Assembly: GCF_014203125.1 (NCBI RefSeq)
Contig: NZ_JACHIH010000003.1
Location: forward strand, 186,001-250,000
Direction: 5' to 3'
Origin: Rhodopseudomonas rhenobacensis
GTDB lineage: Bacteria > Pseudomonadota > Alphaproteobacteria > Rhizobiales > Xanthobacteraceae
Length of the DNA stretch: 64,000 nucleotides
The notes under the pieces were generated by a model. It ran no database searches, had not been told where the DNA came from, and worked only from the letters and a program-made list of their open reading frames with translations. The position numbers and the translations under genes are program-made. This document shows positions 38,995-50,505 of the stretch, piece by piece (the stretch's first letter is position 1; the number at the start of each line of letters is the position of its first letter).

Positions 38995-40629
38995 CTAAAA
39001 CAAACTGCCCTGATCGACCGACTTCGACACCCGCTTTGCCGCGGCGGTGCTGGCCGGCTTCGCCGTCGCCGGCTTTGCGGCGGGTTTACTAAGCGTCGCA
39101 GCCTGCGCGGGCAGGCCGTCGGCATCCGCGGTGGCGCCGATCCGGCCGTCGGCGAATTCCAGGCTGAGCCTTGCGCCGGGCGCGACGCCGGCCGCGGCAT
39201 GCACCGCCAGCCCCTGCGCGTCGCGCACCAGCGCGAAGCCGCGCGCCAGCACGCCGCGATAGGACAACGCGCCAAGTAACTGTCCGCACGACGCCACGCG
39301 GGCCTGCTGGCGTTGCAACGCAATCAATAGCGCACGGCGCGCCCGCTCGGCGAGCCGCAGCGTGCGTTCGCGGTCGCGCGCCAGCGCATTGCGTTGCGCC
39401 TGCACATTGGCGAGTTTCGACGCCTTGAAACGGGCGTCGAGCGCCGCGAACCGATCGCGGCGATGCCGCAGCCCGGCCCGCGCGCAATGCCTAAGCCGCT
39501 CGCCGTTGACGGTGAGCCGCTGCGTGGCGTGCGCCACCTGGGCGCGCAGTACTTTGAGCGTGAGACCGGCGCAGGCCTGCGCAAAGCGGCGGTGATGCGC
39601 ATGGGTGTTGGCGCGCAACGCGCGCGGCAACGCGCTGGCGGCGCCGTCGAAACGCTGCCGCGGAATCGCCAATAGCGCGCTGGCGGACGGCAGCGCCCTT
39701 GTGGCGGCGCGCAACTCGCTGCGGCGGCGCTCCTGACCGCGCTGGAAACACAGCATCGCACGATGGCCGAACTGGCCGACCTCGACGAACAGTTCGGTAC
39801 GCACCGGCACCGCCATTTCGGCCGCCGCGGTCGGCGTCGGCGCGCGCTTGTCGGCGGCGAAATCGATCAGTGTGATGTCGGTCTCGTGGCCGACCGCGGA
39901 AATTAGCGGGATCATGCTGTCGGCGGCGGCGCGGACCACGATCTCCTCGTTGAACGACCACAGATCCTCCAGCGAACCGCCGCCGCGCGCCACGATCAAT
40001 AGATCGGGCCGCGGAATCGCGCCGCCTTCCGGCAGCGCGTTGAAGCCGTGAATGGCGGCGGCGATCTGCTCGGCCGAGCCGTCGCCCTGCACCTTGACCG
40101 GCCACACCAGCACGCGGCGCGGAAAGCGGTCCTGCAGCCGATGCAGGATGTCGCGAATCACCGCGCCGGTCGGCGAGGTGACGACGCCGATCACGTCCGG
40201 CAGATAGGGCAACAGCTGCTTGCGGGCTTCGTCGAACAGCCCCTCGGCGCCGAGCTTGCGCTTGCGCTCCTCCATCAACGCCATCAAGGCGCCGATCCCG
40301 GCGGGTTCGATGGCTTCGATCACGATCTGATATTTCGACGAGCCGGGATAGGTGGTCAGCTTGCCGGTGGCGATGACCTCGAGGCCTTCCTGCGGCTTGA
40401 ACCGCATCCGGCCGTGCACGCCCTTCCAGATCACCGCCTCGATCTTGGCGCCTTCGTCCTTCAGCGCGAAATAGCAGTGGCCGGAGGAATGCGGGCCGCG
40501 AAACCCGGAAATCTCGCCGCGCACCCGGACATGGCCGTAGGCGTCTTCGACCGTCCGCTTCAGCGCCGAGGACAGTTCGGTGACGGTGAATTCTGGCGAG
40601 TTCTGCAGCGCGGCGACGGATGGCGGCAT
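38995..40629 (-). CDS. xseA: Exodeoxyribonuclease VII large subunit
   Basis: 544 residues from ATG at 40629; an upstream extension of about 150 residues was rejected because it overlaps the next gene. The OB-fold N-terminus has [40 protein letters not shown] and [17 protein letters not shown]. The conserved core has [40 protein letters not shown] and [20 protein letters not shown]. The C-terminal tail ([19 protein letters not shown]) is an Ala/Lys extension. With the small subunit XseB (not here) it degrades single-stranded DNA in repair. Confidence 0.95.
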   Translation of the reverse strand: MPPSVAALQNSPEFTVTELSSALKRTVEDAYGHVRVRGEISGFRGPHSSGHCYFALKDEGAKIEAVIWKGVHGRMRFKPQEGLEVIATGKLTTYPGSSKYQIVIEAIEPAGIGALMALMEERKRKLGAEGLFDEARKQLLPYLPDVIGVVTSPTGAVIRDILHRLQDRFPRRVLVWPVKVQGDGSAEQIAAAIHGFNALPEGGAIPRPDLLIVARGGGSLEDLWSFNEEIVVRAAADSMIPLISAVGHETDITLIDFAADKRAPTPTAAAEMAVPVRTELFVEVGQFGHRAMLCFQRGQERRRSELRAATRALPSASALLAIPRQRFDGAASALPRALRANTHAHHRRFAQACAGLTLKVLRAQVAHATQRLTVNGERLRHCARAGLRHRRDRFAALDARFKASKLANVQAQRNALARDRERTLRLAERARRALLIALQRQQARVASCGQLLGALSYRGVLARGFALVRDAQGLAVHAAAGVAPGARLSLEFADGRIGATADADGLPAQAATLSKPAAKPATAKPASTAAAKRVSKSVDQGSLF

Positions 40630-40709
40630 CGAATCTGATCTCTGGTGTCGGCCAAAGGTAGGGACTTCGGCGGCCAACGCCAAACGGCAATTTCGCGGCG
40701 CTTGAGTTC

Positions 40710-41174
40710 TCAGGCTTTCTCGGTCTGCGCGCCGAACAGTTCCAGGAAGCTGCTCCAGCCGCCGTCCATCGGTGCCCGCATGAAATGCGCGTTGGCGCCG
40801 TAGTTTTCCAACAGCCGATGCTCGAATTCGATTCTCGTCTGCTTGGCGCCGACCGGCACGAAGCGGACGTCGACCTCGGTGACCAGCGCGTCGTCGTGCT
40901 TCCAGTCGCCGTCGATTTCCCAGGTCATCACCAGATGGCTCGGCGGATCCCACACCAGCACCCGGCCCCAGAGATATTCGGTGCCGTCGGTCGAGCGCTC
41001 GAACCAGCGGCCACCGGCCTTCGGTTCGATGATCGCGGTCTGCGCCGGCTTGTCGCCGACGTGATGGGTTTCCAGCGGCCACCAGGCGCCGTGCTGCTCG
41101 GTGAACACCCGGAACGCGCGCTCCGGCGGGATGTCGACGACAATCTGCTTGCGGATCGGTTCGATGCTGGTCAC
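40710..41174 (-). CDS. SRPBCC/AHSA1-family protein
   Basis: 154 residues from a GTG at 41174. [20 protein letters not shown], then [20 protein letters not shown], then [20 protein letters not shown], then [11 protein letters not shown]-type and [20 protein letters not shown] match the SRPBCC (Bet v1/AHSA1-like) fold that binds hydrophobic ligands. The physiological ligand is unknown. It lies between xseA and purD, with no shared pathway evident. Confidence 0.88.
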   Translation of the reverse strand: MTSIEPIRKQIVVDIPPERAFRVFTEQHGAWWPLETHHVGDKPAQTAIIEPKAGGRWFERSTDGTEYLWGRVLVWDPPSHLVMTWEIDGDWKHDDALVTEVDVRFVPVGAKQTRIEFEHRLLENYGANAHFMRAPMDGGWSSFLELFGAQTEKA

Positions 41175-41323
41175 GGGAGCCTCGTTACGCGCAAAATAAT
41201 CCGCTCGTCGGTTAAGTCAGCCCCCACGTTAAGTCAAACCGGACCAATGGGCCAGAACCGGGCTTGAGCGGCCGGATCGGGGGCCCTAAACAGGCGGTCT
41301 TTACCGGCCAGGATTCTCAAAAC

Positions 41324-42607
41324 GTGAACATTCTCCTTCTCGGCTCCGGCGGGCGCGAACACGCGCTGGCCTGGAAAATCGCGGCGTCGCCGCTTGTGGC
41401 AAACCTGTGGTGCGCGCCGGGCAATGCCGGCATCGCCCAGGTGGCCGAATGCGCGGCGCTCGACCCGGCCGACCACGCCGCGGTGATCGGTTTTTGCCAG
41501 TCGAACGCGGTGGATTTCGTGGTGGTCGGGCCGGAGGCGCCGCTCGCCGCCGGCATCGTCGACGATCTGGCTGCCGCCGGCATCAAGGCGTTCGGCCCGA
41601 GCAAGGCCGCGGCGCGGCTCGAGGGCTCGAAAAGCTTCACCAAGGAGATCTGCGCCGCGCAGAATATCCCGACCGCGGCCTATGGCCATTTCCGCGACAT
41701 CGCGGCGGCCAAAGCCTACCTGGCCACGCAGGGCGCGCCGATCGTGATCAAGGCCGATGGCTTGGCCGCCGGCAAGGGCGTGGTGGTGGCGACGACGATC
41801 GAAGAGGCCGAGGCGGCGCTCGACATGATGTTCGAGGGCGGCTTCGGCGAAGCTGGCGCCGAGGTGGTGATCGAGGAATTCATGCAGGGCGAGGAGGCCT
41901 CGTTCTTCGTATTGTGCGACGGCGCCCACGCGCTGCCGCTCGCCGCCGCGCAGGATCACAAGCGCGCCTTCGACGGCGACCAGGGGCCGAACACCGGCGG
42001 CATGGGCGCCTATTCGCCGGCGCCGGTGATGGATCAGGCGATGATCGCCCGTACCATGGACGAGATCATCACGCCGACGTTGCGCGAGATGGCCGCGCGC
42101 GGCACCCCCTACAAGGGCGTGCTGTTCGCAGGCCTGATGATCACCGACCAGGGCCCGAAGCTGATCGAATACAACGTCCGGTTCGGCGATCCGGAATGCC
42201 AGGTGCTGATGCTGCGGCTCGCTTCCGACATCGTGCCGGCGCTGCTGGCGTCGTGCGACGGCGGGCTCGATCGCATCGCGCTTGATTGGAGTGACGACCG
42301 CGCGCTGACCGTGGTGATGGCGGCGCAGGGCTATCCCGGCGATTACGCCAAAGGCAGCGTGATCGAAGGGCTGGATGACGCCGCGCAAGTCGAAGGCGTA
42401 GAAATCTTCCACGCCGGCACCAAGGCCGATGGCGACAAGATCCTTGCCAATGGCGGGCGGGTGCTCAACGTCACCGCGCGCGGCGCCAGCGTCGCCGAGG
42501 CGCAACGCCGCGCCTATGCGGCGGTCGACCTCATTCGCTGGCCGCAGGGGTTTTGCCGCCGCGACATCGGCTGGCAGGCGATCAGGCGCGAGCAGGCCAA
42601 GGACTAA
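41324..42607 (+). CDS. purD: Phosphoribosylamine-glycine ligase
   Basis: 427 residues from a GTG at 41324 ([20 protein letters not shown]); the longer frame upstream lacks support. ATP-grasp enzyme of purine synthesis that joins glycine to phosphoribosylamine. Motifs: [80 protein letters not shown] and [20 protein letters not shown]. Length and motif order are normal. It stands as a single gene with a palindromic repeat downstream. Confidence 0.97.
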   Translation: MNILLLGSGGREHALAWKIAASPLVANLWCAPGNAGIAQVAECAALDPADHAAVIGFCQSNAVDFVVVGPEAPLAAGIVDDLAAAGIKAFGPSKAAARLEGSKSFTKEICAAQNIPTAAYGHFRDIAAAKAYLATQGAPIVIKADGLAAGKGVVVATTIEEAEAALDMMFEGGFGEAGAEVVIEEFMQGEEASFFVLCDGAHALPLAAAQDHKRAFDGDQGPNTGGMGAYSPAPVMDQAMIARTMDEIITPTLREMAARGTPYKGVLFAGLMITDQGPKLIEYNVRFGDPECQVLMLRLASDIVPALLASCDGGLDRIALDWSDDRALTVVMAAQGYPGDYAKGSVIEGLDDAAQVEGVEIFHAGTKADGDKILANGGRVLNVTARGASVAEAQRRAYAAVDLIRWPQGFCRRDIGWQAIRREQAKD

Positions 42608-42690
42608 AGGCGGGGAGCGAGCATGGAGCGCGTGCGCGCGACCAACTAAGCGCGGGTGATCGGCCGATGCGCCGAACTGAAAAAGCGGCT

Positions 42691-42814
42691 GTCATTCCGG
42701 GGCGCGAGGCCGTAGGCCGAGCGAACCCGGAATCTGCCTCTCGCGCAAGGTCTGCTACGTGTTGCGAGATTCCGGGTTCACTCGCGGCTTGCGCCGCTCG
42801 TGCCCCGGAATGAC
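42691..42814. repeat. Intergenic palindromic repeat, copy 2
   Basis: GTCATTCCGGGGC at 42691-42703 mirrors GCCCCGGAATGAC at 42802-42814, with GAACCCGGAATC near the left and GATTCCGGGTTC near the centre. It follows purD and faces the end of the efflux operon. Same family as 32918-33037 and 61102-61221. The rest of 42608-42883 holds no supported gene. Confidence 0.8.
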
Positions 42815-42883
42815 GACCTGATAGTTCATCGAACGCCGCAATTCCTGGAAGGCCTCAGATGTAACGCTCGCAGCCCCTCGCAC

Positions 42884-44143
42884 TCACCCCTTCGAATCCT
42901 GCTTCTCCGAGGCGGTGGCGGGTTTGCCGGGCTTTGGGCCGGACACCACGCGGACGGCGTCGCCGTCGCTGATGCCGTCGGGCGGCGCGGTGATGATGCG
43001 GTCGTCGGCGGCAACGCCCGCGGCGAGTTCGATGTCGCGGCCGAGGTCGCGCGCGATCTTGACCTGCTTGAACAGCACGCGGTCGTCGGCGCCGACCGTG
43101 GCGACGCGTAGTCCGGCCGCGCCGAACACCAAGGCGCTCGCCGGAATATGCAACGGCGCGCCGTCGCGCGACAGATTCAGCCGCACATTGGCGTAGCCGC
43201 CCGGCATCAATTCGCCGCCGGCATTGTCCAGCGCGAGCTGCATCCGCGTGGTGCCGGAGCCGACATCGACCGCCTGCGAGGACGCCTCCAGCGTCGCGGT
43301 GAAAGTGCGGTTCGGATAGTCCGGCAGCGTCAGCGCCGCCTTGGCGCCGATCTTGATCGCCGGCACGTAGCTCTGCGGCACGTTGACATAGACCCGCAGC
43401 TTCTTGATGTCGGACACCACGAACATCGCAGGCCCGGTGCCGGCGCCGCCGGAGATCAGCGCGCCGACGTCGGTGTTGCGTTCGGTGATCACGCCGTCGA
43501 ACGGCACGGTGATGTTCTTGTAGCCGGCCAAGGCTTCCAGCCGCTCGACATTGGCCTGGCCAGAATTCACCGCGGCCTTCTTGTTGGCGAGGTCGGCGGT
43601 GCGCTCGTCGATTTCCTGCGCCGAGACGAAATTCGACGCCACCAGCGTTTTGCGGCGGTTCAGTGTGGCCTCCGATAGCCGCGCACTGGCTTGCTGGCTG
43701 GCGAGATCGGCGCGCGCCTGCAGCAATTGCTGATCGAGATCCGGCGCCTCGATTTCGGCGATCACCTGGCCGGCCTTCACTTTCGCGCCGATGTCGGCGC
43801 TCCAGCTTTTCAGATAGCCCGAGACGCGGGCGAAGATCGGCGCGCGGTAATACGCCTCGAGCCGGCCGGGCAGGTCGAGCGTGGCTTTGAGCAGCTTGGC
43901 GTCCGGCAGCGCCACCGCGACGCTCGGCATCGCCTGGGCGTCGGTCCAGTCGCGCAGCTCGGCGCTGCTTTTTTCCCGCGCCATGATGCCGGTGACGACG
44001 ACGACGCCTGCGACCACCAGCCCGATCACGCCGGCGATGCCGAGCTTGCGCCGTGACACCCGCGGCGGCGGCGCGTCCGGCTCCGACGCGATCGGCTCCG
44101 GGGCGAACGGCTCCGGCTCGCGCGGCGGGTGATCAATGGACAT
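42884..44143 (-). CDS. RND efflux membrane fusion protein
   Basis: 419 residues. A Pro/Glu-rich cytoplasmic N-terminus, a single anchor (LGIAGVIGLVVAGVVVVTGI), lipoyl half (LPGRLEAYYRAPIFARVSGY, DIGAKVKAGQVIAEIEAPD), coiled-coil hairpin (QQLLQARADLASQQASARLS), second lipoyl half and beta-barrel (ITVPFDGVITERNTDVGALI, KLRVYVNVPQSYVPAIKIGA). It overlaps the pump gene upstream by 11 bp. It links the pump to an outer-membrane channel, whose gene is not in this window. Confidence 0.92.
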   Translation of the reverse strand: MSIDHPPREPEPFAPEPIASEPDAPPPRVSRRKLGIAGVIGLVVAGVVVVTGIMAREKSSAELRDWTDAQAMPSVAVALPDAKLLKATLDLPGRLEAYYRAPIFARVSGYLKSWSADIGAKVKAGQVIAEIEAPDLDQQLLQARADLASQQASARLSEATLNRRKTLVASNFVSAQEIDERTADLANKKAAVNSGQANVERLEALAGYKNITVPFDGVITERNTDVGALISGGAGTGPAMFVVSDIKKLRVYVNVPQSYVPAIKIGAKAALTLPDYPNRTFTATLEASSQAVDVGSGTTRMQLALDNAGGELMPGGYANVRLNLSRDGAPLHIPASALVFGAAGLRVATVGADDRVLFKQVKIARDLGRDIELAAGVAADDRIITAPPDGISDGDAVRVVSGPKPGKPATASEKQDSKG

Positions 44144-47100
44144 GCGACATCTCCGGCGAGGCTTCGGGCGCGGTGGCGGGGTGTTTCTTGTGCACCATGC
44201 TGAACAGCACGGGGACGAACATCAGCGTGGCGATGGTGGCGAAGATCAGCCCGCCGATCACGGCGCGGCCGAGCGGCGCGTTCTGCTCGCCGCCTTCGCC
44301 GACGCCGAGCGCCATCGGCGCCATGCCGATGATCATCGCCAGCGCGGTCATGATCACCGGGCGGAAGCGGACGAAGCCGGCTTCCAGCGCCGCCTTGATC
44401 GGATCGCCGAGCACGGCGTAGCGCTCGCGCGCGAACGAGATCACCAGCACGCTGTTGGCGGTGGCGACGCCCATGCACATGATGGCGCCGGTCAGCGCCG
44501 GCACCGACATCGTGGTCTTGGTGGTGAACAGCATCCAGACGATGCCGGCGAGCGCCGCAGGAAGTGCGGCGATAATCACGAAGGGATCGGCCCAGGACTG
44601 GAAGTTGACCACGATCAACAGATAGATCAGCACGATCGCGGCGAGCAGGCCGAACAGCAGCCCGGCGAAAGCGCTGTTCATGGTCTGCACCTGGCCGAGC
44701 AGCACCACCGAAGAGCCCTTCGGCACCTCCTTGGCGGTCTCGTCGATCACCTTGCGGATGTCGGCCGCCACCGCGCCGAGGTCGCGGCCCTGCGGCGTGG
44801 CGAAGATCTGCACCATCGACTGGATGTCGTATTGCGAGACCACGGCGTTGCCGGCGGCGCGGGTGATGTTGGCGATGCCGCCGAGGATCGGCGGCGTCGT
44901 CGAATTCACCGCGGTGATCGGCAGGGTCTGCAGCGCGTCCAAGGAATCGATCTGGTATTGCGGCGTCTGCATCACGATCGAATACGACACCCCGTTGTCG
45001 GGGTTGAGGTAGTAGGTCGGCGCCACCTGCGAGGAGCCGGCCAGGTTCACCACCAGGCTGTTGGTGACGTCGCGCGCGGTGACGCCGACATATTGCGCGC
45101 GGGTGCGGTCGACGTCGATGTTGAAGGCCGGGCTGTTCGGCGATTGCTGGATCCGCGCGTCGGCGACGCCGGGAATGCGGCGGACCTTGGCCAAGACCTT
45201 GTTGGCGTAGGCGAAGTTCGCCGCGAGATTGGCGCCGCGGATCTGCAGGTCGATCGGCGCCGGCGCGCCGAAATTCAGGATCTGGCTGACGATGTCGGCC
45301 GGCAGGAACGCAAAGCTGATGCCGGGAAACAGCCGCGGCAACTGCTCGCGCAACGCCTGGACATAATGCTCGGTCGGCCGATGGCCGTCCTTGAGCTTGA
45401 TCTGGATGTCGGCGTCCTGGGTGCCGATCACCCCGGTGTTGTTGTAGGTGAGGTTGATGCCGGAGATCGGCATGCCGATGTTGTCGGCGACGGTCTCGAT
45501 TTCCTGCGGCGGAATGATCTTGCGGATCGCCTTCTGCACCTCGGCGAACTGATTGGCGCTTTCCTCGATGCGGGTGCCGACCTGGGTGCGGGCGTGTAAG
45601 AGGATCTGGCCGGCGTCGACCGCGGGGAAGAAGTTGCGGCCGAGATACGGCACCAGCGCGAAGGAGATGCCGACGAAGCCGAGAAAGCCGATCACGAAGA
45701 TCGGCCGCCGCGCCATCGCCAGCGTCAGCAATTCGCTGTAGCCCCAGCGGATCCGGGCGAACACCGCCTCGAAGCCGTGCTGGAACGCGATCAAGGGATT
45801 GCGCGAGCGGCGCTTGCCGGCCGGCGAATGTTCTTCGTGCGGATGCAGCAGATATTTCGCCATGGTCGGCACCAGCGTGCGCGACAAGAAGAACGACCAC
45901 GCCATCGCGAACATCACCGCTTCGGCCATCGGCACGAACAGGAAGCGGGCGATGCCCTGCAGGAAGAACATCGGCACGAACACGATGCAGATGCACAGCA
46001 GCGAGACGAAGGCCGGCGTCACGATCTGGTTGGCGCCGTCCATGATCGCGGTCTCGACGTCCTTGCCCTGCTCCAGATGCCAGTTGATGTTCTCGATGGT
46101 CACCGTGGCGTCGTCGACCAGGATGCCGACCGCGAGCGCCAGGCCGCCCAGCGTCATGATGTTGAGGGTTTCGCCGATCAAGGACAGCATCACGATGGCG
46201 CCGAGCACCGACAGCGGGATCGACACCGCGATGATCACGGTGGAGCGCCAGCTGCCGAGGAACAACAGGATCATCACGCTGGTCAGTAGTGCTGCGATGA
46301 CACCCTCGAAGGCGACGCCGGTGATGGCGCCGCGCACGAACACCGATTGGTCGCCGATGAAGTTGATCTTCAAGGCGTCGGGCAGCGACGCCTTGACGTC
46401 GATCACCTTCTGCTTGATGCCGGAGATGATATCCAGCGTCGACACCGCGCCGGCCTTCAGCACCATCATCAGCACCGAGCGGTTGCCGTCGACATGGACG
46501 ATGTTGGTCTGCGGCGGGTTGCCATCGCGGACCTGGGCGACGTCGCGGACGTAGACCATCGCGCCGTTCACGGTCTTGATCGGCAGGTCGCCGAGCTCTT
46601 CCATCTTCAACGGCGAGTTGTTGAGGTTGATGGTGTATTCGAAGCCGCCGATCTTTTGCGTTCCGACCGGAGTGATCAGGTTCTGCGCCGCCAGCGCGTT
46701 GGCGACGTCCTGGCCGGAGAGTCCACGGGCCTGCAAAGCCTGCGAGTTGAGGTCGATCTGCACCTGGCGCTGCTTGCCGCCGAACGGATAGGGGATCGCG
46801 GCGCCCGGCACCGTCACCAGCGGGGTGCGCAGCTGGTTGATGCCGATATCGGCGAGGTTCTGCTCGTTCAGCCCGTCGCCGGACAGCGCCAGCTGGATGA
46901 TCGGCACGGTGGAGGCCGAGTAGTTCAGGATCAACGGCGGCGTGGCGCCGGCCGGCATCTGCTTCAAAAGGGTCTGCGAGATCGCCGTGACCTGGGCGTT
47001 GGCGGTGCGGATGTCGACATTGGGCTGAAAGAAGATTTTCACGATGCCGAAGCCGGCATAGGAATTCGCCGCGATATGCTCGATGTCGTTGACCGTGGTG

Positions 47101-47318
47101 GTCAACGCGCGCTGGAACGGCGTGGTGATGCGGCCGGCCATCTGGTCCGCCGGCAGCCCGGTGTATTGCCAGATCACCCCGATCACCGGAATGCGGATCT
47201 CCGGAAAGATGTCGGTCGGGGTTCGCAGCGCGGCGAGCGGCCCGACGATCAGCAACAACAGCGCCAGCACCACGAACGTGTACGGTCGGCTCAACGCGAT
47301 GCGAACCAACGCGATCAT
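44133..47318 (-). CDS. RND-family efflux permease
   Basis: 1061 residues from ATG at 47318; the upstream 33 codons lack a ribosome site. Twelve membrane segments in two halves typical of RND pumps. LVRIALSRPYTFVVLALLLL and IVGPLAALRTPTDIFPEI open the first half; MTLGGLALAVGILVDDATVT, ENINWHLEQGKDVETAIMDG (proton-relay Asp pair) and GVATANSVLVISFARERYAV with ALEAGFVRFRPVIMTALAMI in the second. It takes up drugs, lipids or metals from the periplasm; the pattern is nearer the organic-solute branch than CusA. It overlaps the adaptor gene. Confidence 0.93.
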   Translation of the reverse strand: MIALVRIALSRPYTFVVLALLLLIVGPLAALRTPTDIFPEIRIPVIGVIWQYTGLPADQMAGRITTPFQRALTTTVNDIEHIAANSYAGFGIVKIFFQPNVDIRTANAQVTAISQTLLKQMPAGATPPLILNYSASTVPIIQLALSGDGLNEQNLADIGINQLRTPLVTVPGAAIPYPFGGKQRQVQIDLNSQALQARGLSGQDVANALAAQNLITPVGTQKIGGFEYTINLNNSPLKMEELGDLPIKTVNGAMVYVRDVAQVRDGNPPQTNIVHVDGNRSVLMMVLKAGAVSTLDIISGIKQKVIDVKASLPDALKINFIGDQSVFVRGAITGVAFEGVIAALLTSVMILLFLGSWRSTVIIAVSIPLSVLGAIVMLSLIGETLNIMTLGGLALAVGILVDDATVTIENINWHLEQGKDVETAIMDGANQIVTPAFVSLLCICIVFVPMFFLQGIARFLFVPMAEAVMFAMAWSFFLSRTLVPTMAKYLLHPHEEHSPAGKRRSRNPLIAFQHGFEAVFARIRWGYSELLTLAMARRPIFVIGFLGFVGISFALVPYLGRNFFPAVDAGQILLHARTQVGTRIEESANQFAEVQKAIRKIIPPQEIETVADNIGMPISGINLTYNNTGVIGTQDADIQIKLKDGHRPTEHYVQALREQLPRLFPGISFAFLPADIVSQILNFGAPAPIDLQIRGANLAANFAYANKVLAKVRRIPGVADARIQQSPNSPAFNIDVDRTRAQYVGVTARDVTNSLVVNLAGSSQVAPTYYLNPDNGVSYSIVMQTPQYQIDSLDALQTLPITAVNSTTPPILGGIANITRAAGNAVVSQYDIQSMVQIFATPQGRDLGAVAADIRKVIDETAKEVPKGSSVVLLGQVQTMNSAFAGLLFGLLAAIVLIYLLIVVNFQSWADPFVIIAALPAALAGIVWMLFTTKTTMSVPALTGAIMCMGVATANSVLVISFARERYAVLGDPIKAALEAGFVRFRPVIMTALAMIIGMAPMALGVGEGGEQNAPLGRAVIGGLIFATIATLMFVPVLFSMVHKKHPATAPEASPEMSHVH

Positions 47319-47544
47319 GAGATGGGGTTTCCTCCGGTGATGATTGGCGACGCGCTCGTCACGGCAACCCTGGCCACCACGCGAACGCCTGATGGCGACA
47401 GCCGCGCGCGGGCGCACGCCATCACCAGTTTGGTTCTAGCCTCTGTTGCAGTGCAATTGAAGCACTGCGGCCATCACCTGTCTGTGACAGTGAAAGGAAA
47501 GCGCTGCCGCACAGCCATGACGTGCAAATTCGCGTTACGAAAAG

Positions 47545-48201
47545 TTAATCTCGCTGCGCCGCTTCGCCGCGCTCGTCTCCGGTCATGTGGGTGACGAAGT
47601 CGGCGATCAGCGCGCGCAATTCGGCGAACGACGGAATGTCCATCAGCAGCGCCACATAGCCGCTGATCGCCTTGTTGCTGATTTCGAAGTTGATGTGGAG
47701 GAACAGGATCAGGCTGTCCGAGCCGCCGGGACTGTCGAACATCTGCCGGCCGTCGCCGCGCACCACCACCGGCAACGACATCCGCAGCGCGCGCTTCAAC
47801 AGGTTGGCGATGGTCGCCACCCAGCTGTTGAGGATGATGTTGCCGGTTTCGGCCAGCGCCTCGTCTTCCAGATCGACGATGTCTTCCAGCGTCAGCTTCG
47901 GCCCGACCACTGCGCGGATCAGTTCCAGGCTGTTGGCCTCCGGAAAGATCAACAGCGCACGGCCGGAAAACGCGCCGCTGAAATCCTGCCGCACCGCCAC
48001 CAGGCTGGAGTGCGCCGGCCGCGCCACGATGGCCGCCGCGGCGTCCTGGGTCAGCACGTCCACCGCCGGCACCGACAACAGCACCTGATGCTGCACCATC
48101 TGGCGCAGGCTGGAGGCGGCGCGGGCCATGGCGATGTTGGACAATTCGCCGAGCGCGTCGCGCTCGAAGTCGGTCAGGGGGATGAAGTCGTCGCTGGTCA
48201 T
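47545..48201 (-). CDS. CheC-like phosphatase 1
   Basis: 218 residues. Two CheC active-site motifs with Glu and Asn are visible: [20 protein letters not shown] (Glu19, Asn22) and [20 protein letters not shown] in the second half. The fold dephosphorylates CheY-P. It runs leftward, divergent from the MCP gene, 216 bp away; the intergenic DNA (48202-48417) has no supported gene. A second, clearly related protein lies at 58045-58683 in the same cluster. Confidence 0.85.
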   Translation of the reverse strand: MTSDDFIPLTDFERDALGELSNIAMARAASSLRQMVQHQVLLSVPAVDVLTQDAAAAIVARPAHSSLVAVRQDFSGAFSGRALLIFPEANSLELIRAVVGPKLTLEDIVDLEDEALAETGNIILNSWVATIANLLKRALRMSLPVVVRGDGRQMFDSPGGSDSLILFLHINFEISNKAISGYVALLMDIPSFAELRALIADFVTHMTGDERGEAAQRD

Positions 48202-48417
48202 CGACGGATGTCTCCGGGTGCCGCGGTATCACCGCCGCTGCGGGCCGACAGGCGGCGCGCCGCGCTCGGCGACCGATTATTCCGCGGGCGTCGCTTATTT
48301 GGGCCTGCGCAACTCTTGCACGTCAATTCTATATTGTGTCTTCTCTGCCGGCGAAGTTTCGGCCATCAGCAAGGCCGCCGCGGCGGTTGGCCGCGATGTT
48401 ACGATGGGTATGGCTCG

Positions 48418-50505
48418 ATGCGGAAGACCACCAATGGCAGCAAGCGTCCTCATGCCCCGGAGGTGACCGGGCGGGGTCGTGTCGCGCCACCGGCCGCGGG
48501 CGCGGCAGCGCAGGGCGCTTCCGTCGCGGCCGAGCCGGCCGCCCGGCCGGCCAAGGCGCTGGGGTCGAAATCGCTGATGAAGACCGCCGATCTCGCCACC
48601 AAGGGCGCGCGGCGCCCGGCCGCGGCGGCGTCGCCGGTTGCGGTGGCGCCGGCGAAGTCGCCCGCCGCCAAGACCGCGCGCGGGCCGGCGTCCACCGACG
48701 CCCCGAGCCGCAAGCAGAAGATCGAGGAGCGCATCGCCGCGGCCAGCGAAGAACTCGCCGGCGGCATCGTCGAGGCGACCTCGGCGGCGGAGGAATTGCG
48801 CCGCGCCATGGAGCAGATCGCCAGCGGCGCCGAGGAGGCGGCCAGCGCCTCGCAGGAGACGCTGGCGGTGGCCAATTCCGCCACCACGGCGTTGCAGCAG
48901 GCCCGCGAGCGCGCCGACACCACCCGCCGCGGCACCGAGCGGCTGCAGAGCGTGCTCAGCGACGCCGCGAACCAGATCGCGCTGTGGGCCGGCAATATCA
49001 AGCATAATGGCGAGCGGCAGGCCGGCTCGGTAGCGGTGATCGAGCAACTCAGCGAGCAGGCGGTCAGCATCGGCGACGTCACCAAGACCGTCGGCCACGT
49101 CTCCGACCAGACCAACCTGTTGGCGCTCAACGCCGCGATCGAGGCGGCGCGGGCCGGCGACCACGGCCGCGGCTTCGCGGTGGTCGCCGACGAGGTGCGG
49201 GCGCTGGCCGAGACCTCGGAAAAGAGCGCGCTCGACGTCCAGGAACTCACCGGGCAGATCCACGAGCAGGTCAAGCTGATCGCCACCATGATCAAGACCG
49301 CGGCCGACGGCGCCGCCGCCGAGGCGCAGCGCAGCCAGACCGTGATCCTGGCGCTCGGCGATTTGCGCAAGGAGGTCGGCACCCTGGCCGACAGCAGCCA
49401 GTCGATCGCCGCCGCAGCGGCGCAGGCCGAGACCTCGTCGCGCGAGGCGCAGAAAGGCGCCGAGATCATCGCCTCCGCCGCCGAAGAGCAGGCCGCTGCC
49501 GCCGCCGAAGCGCTGCGCAGCGTCGAGCAGCAGACCGCGGCGCTAGAGCAGAGCCAGGTGGCGACCCAGGCGGTCGCGGCGTTGGCCGGCGAGGCCCTGA
49601 GTGGCGCCGGCAAGGCCGCCGAACTCGCCTCATCGGCGGAAGAACTCTCCACCGCGGTGCAGGAAATCTCCGGCGCCGCCGCGCAGATCATGATCGCGCT
49701 CGACGAGATCAGCCGCGGCGCGCAGCAGCAGGCCGCGGCGACCCAAGAGGCCAGCGCGGCGATGACCGAGATCGAGACCACCGCGCTCGCCGCCAAGGCC
49801 AACGCGGCGAGTTCGCTGGAGCGCACGTTGCGGATGCTCGACATGCTGAGCGAGATCCGCACCACGATCGGCGAATTGTCGGACGGCGTGGCGCGCTCGC
49901 TGCAGACCACCCGCCAGAGCCGCGAGATGATCGGCGGGCTGGAAATCCTGAGCCGCCGCGTCGACAAGATCGTCGACGGCATCGGCATGGTGTCGATCCA
50001 GACCAACATGCTGGCGGTCAACGGCTCGATCGAAGCGGCGCGCGCCGGCGAGTTCGGCCGCGGCTTCGCCGTGGTGTCGCAGGACATCCGCAATCTGGCG
50101 CGGGATTCCGGCGACAATGCCGGACGTATCCAGGATACCGTGCAGGCGATCCAGGACCAGATCAAAGCGGTGCGCGCCGAACTCGAACAGATCGTCGCCG
50201 CGGCCGAAGCGGAAAACCAGAAGACCGCCGCGGTGCTCGGCGGCATCGGCGTGGTCGAGGCCGACATGACCGAGGTCGCGGCCAGCACCCGGCAGATCGT
50301 CGCCAATGCCGAGGCCATCCTGTCGTCGATGCAGGAGGCCTCGCGCGGCGCCCAGCAGGTCGCCAGCGTCGCCGAACAGGCCGGCAGCGCCGCCGCGCAG
50401 GCGGCCTCCGCCGCCAAGCAGCAGGCGCGCGGCGCCGAGGATCTGGCGGCGGCGATCGAGGAAATCGCCTCGCTGGCCGAAGACATCCAGCACCAGCATG
50501 GGTAA
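48418..50505 (+). CDS. Soluble methyl-accepting chemotaxis protein with two signalling tips
   Basis: 695 residues from ATG at 48418. No membrane segment is seen; a low-complexity Ala/Pro/Lys N-terminus of about 95 residues leads into coiled coil. Two signalling tips occur: [20 protein letters not shown] (near residue 233) and [20 protein letters not shown] (near residue 530), each followed by GRGFAVV and a coiled return. MCPs normally have one tip, so this is a tandem receptor or an internal duplication. It is cytoplasmic and starts the che operon; CheW starts inside its stop region. Confidence 0.9.
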   Translation: MRKTTNGSKRPHAPEVTGRGRVAPPAAGAAAQGASVAAEPAARPAKALGSKSLMKTADLATKGARRPAAAASPVAVAPAKSPAAKTARGPASTDAPSRKQKIEERIAAASEELAGGIVEATSAAEELRRAMEQIASGAEEAASASQETLAVANSATTALQQARERADTTRRGTERLQSVLSDAANQIALWAGNIKHNGERQAGSVAVIEQLSEQAVSIGDVTKTVGHVSDQTNLLALNAAIEAARAGDHGRGFAVVADEVRALAETSEKSALDVQELTGQIHEQVKLIATMIKTAADGAAAEAQRSQTVILALGDLRKEVGTLADSSQSIAAAAAQAETSSREAQKGAEIIASAAEEQAAAAAEALRSVEQQTAALEQSQVATQAVAALAGEALSGAGKAAELASSAEELSTAVQEISGAAAQIMIALDEISRGAQQQAAATQEASAAMTEIETTALAAKANAASSLERTLRMLDMLSEIRTTIGELSDGVARSLQTTRQSREMIGGLEILSRRVDKIVDGIGMVSIQTNMLAVNGSIEAARAGEFGRGFAVVSQDIRNLARDSGDNAGRIQDTVQAIQDQIKAVRAELEQIVAAAEAENQKTAAVLGGIGVVEADMTEVAASTRQIVANAEAILSSMQEASRGAQQVASVAEQAGSAAAQAASAAKQQARGAEDLAAAIEEIASLAEDIQHQHG

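Noticed and set aside
38995-41082. Long xseA frame including upstream 150 codons
   Set aside because: The extension overlaps the SRPBCC gene and has no motif; the normal XseA N-terminus begins at 40629.
47478-47490. Short palindrome CTGTC-N3-GACAG before the RND operon
   Set aside because: Five-base arms can arise by chance and it is 160 bp from the RND start; not enough support to call an operator.
47587-48417. N-terminal extension of the MCP gene
   Set aside because: It overlaps cheC1 antisense and its residues look like a shadow of it; ATG at 48418 is the sensible start.
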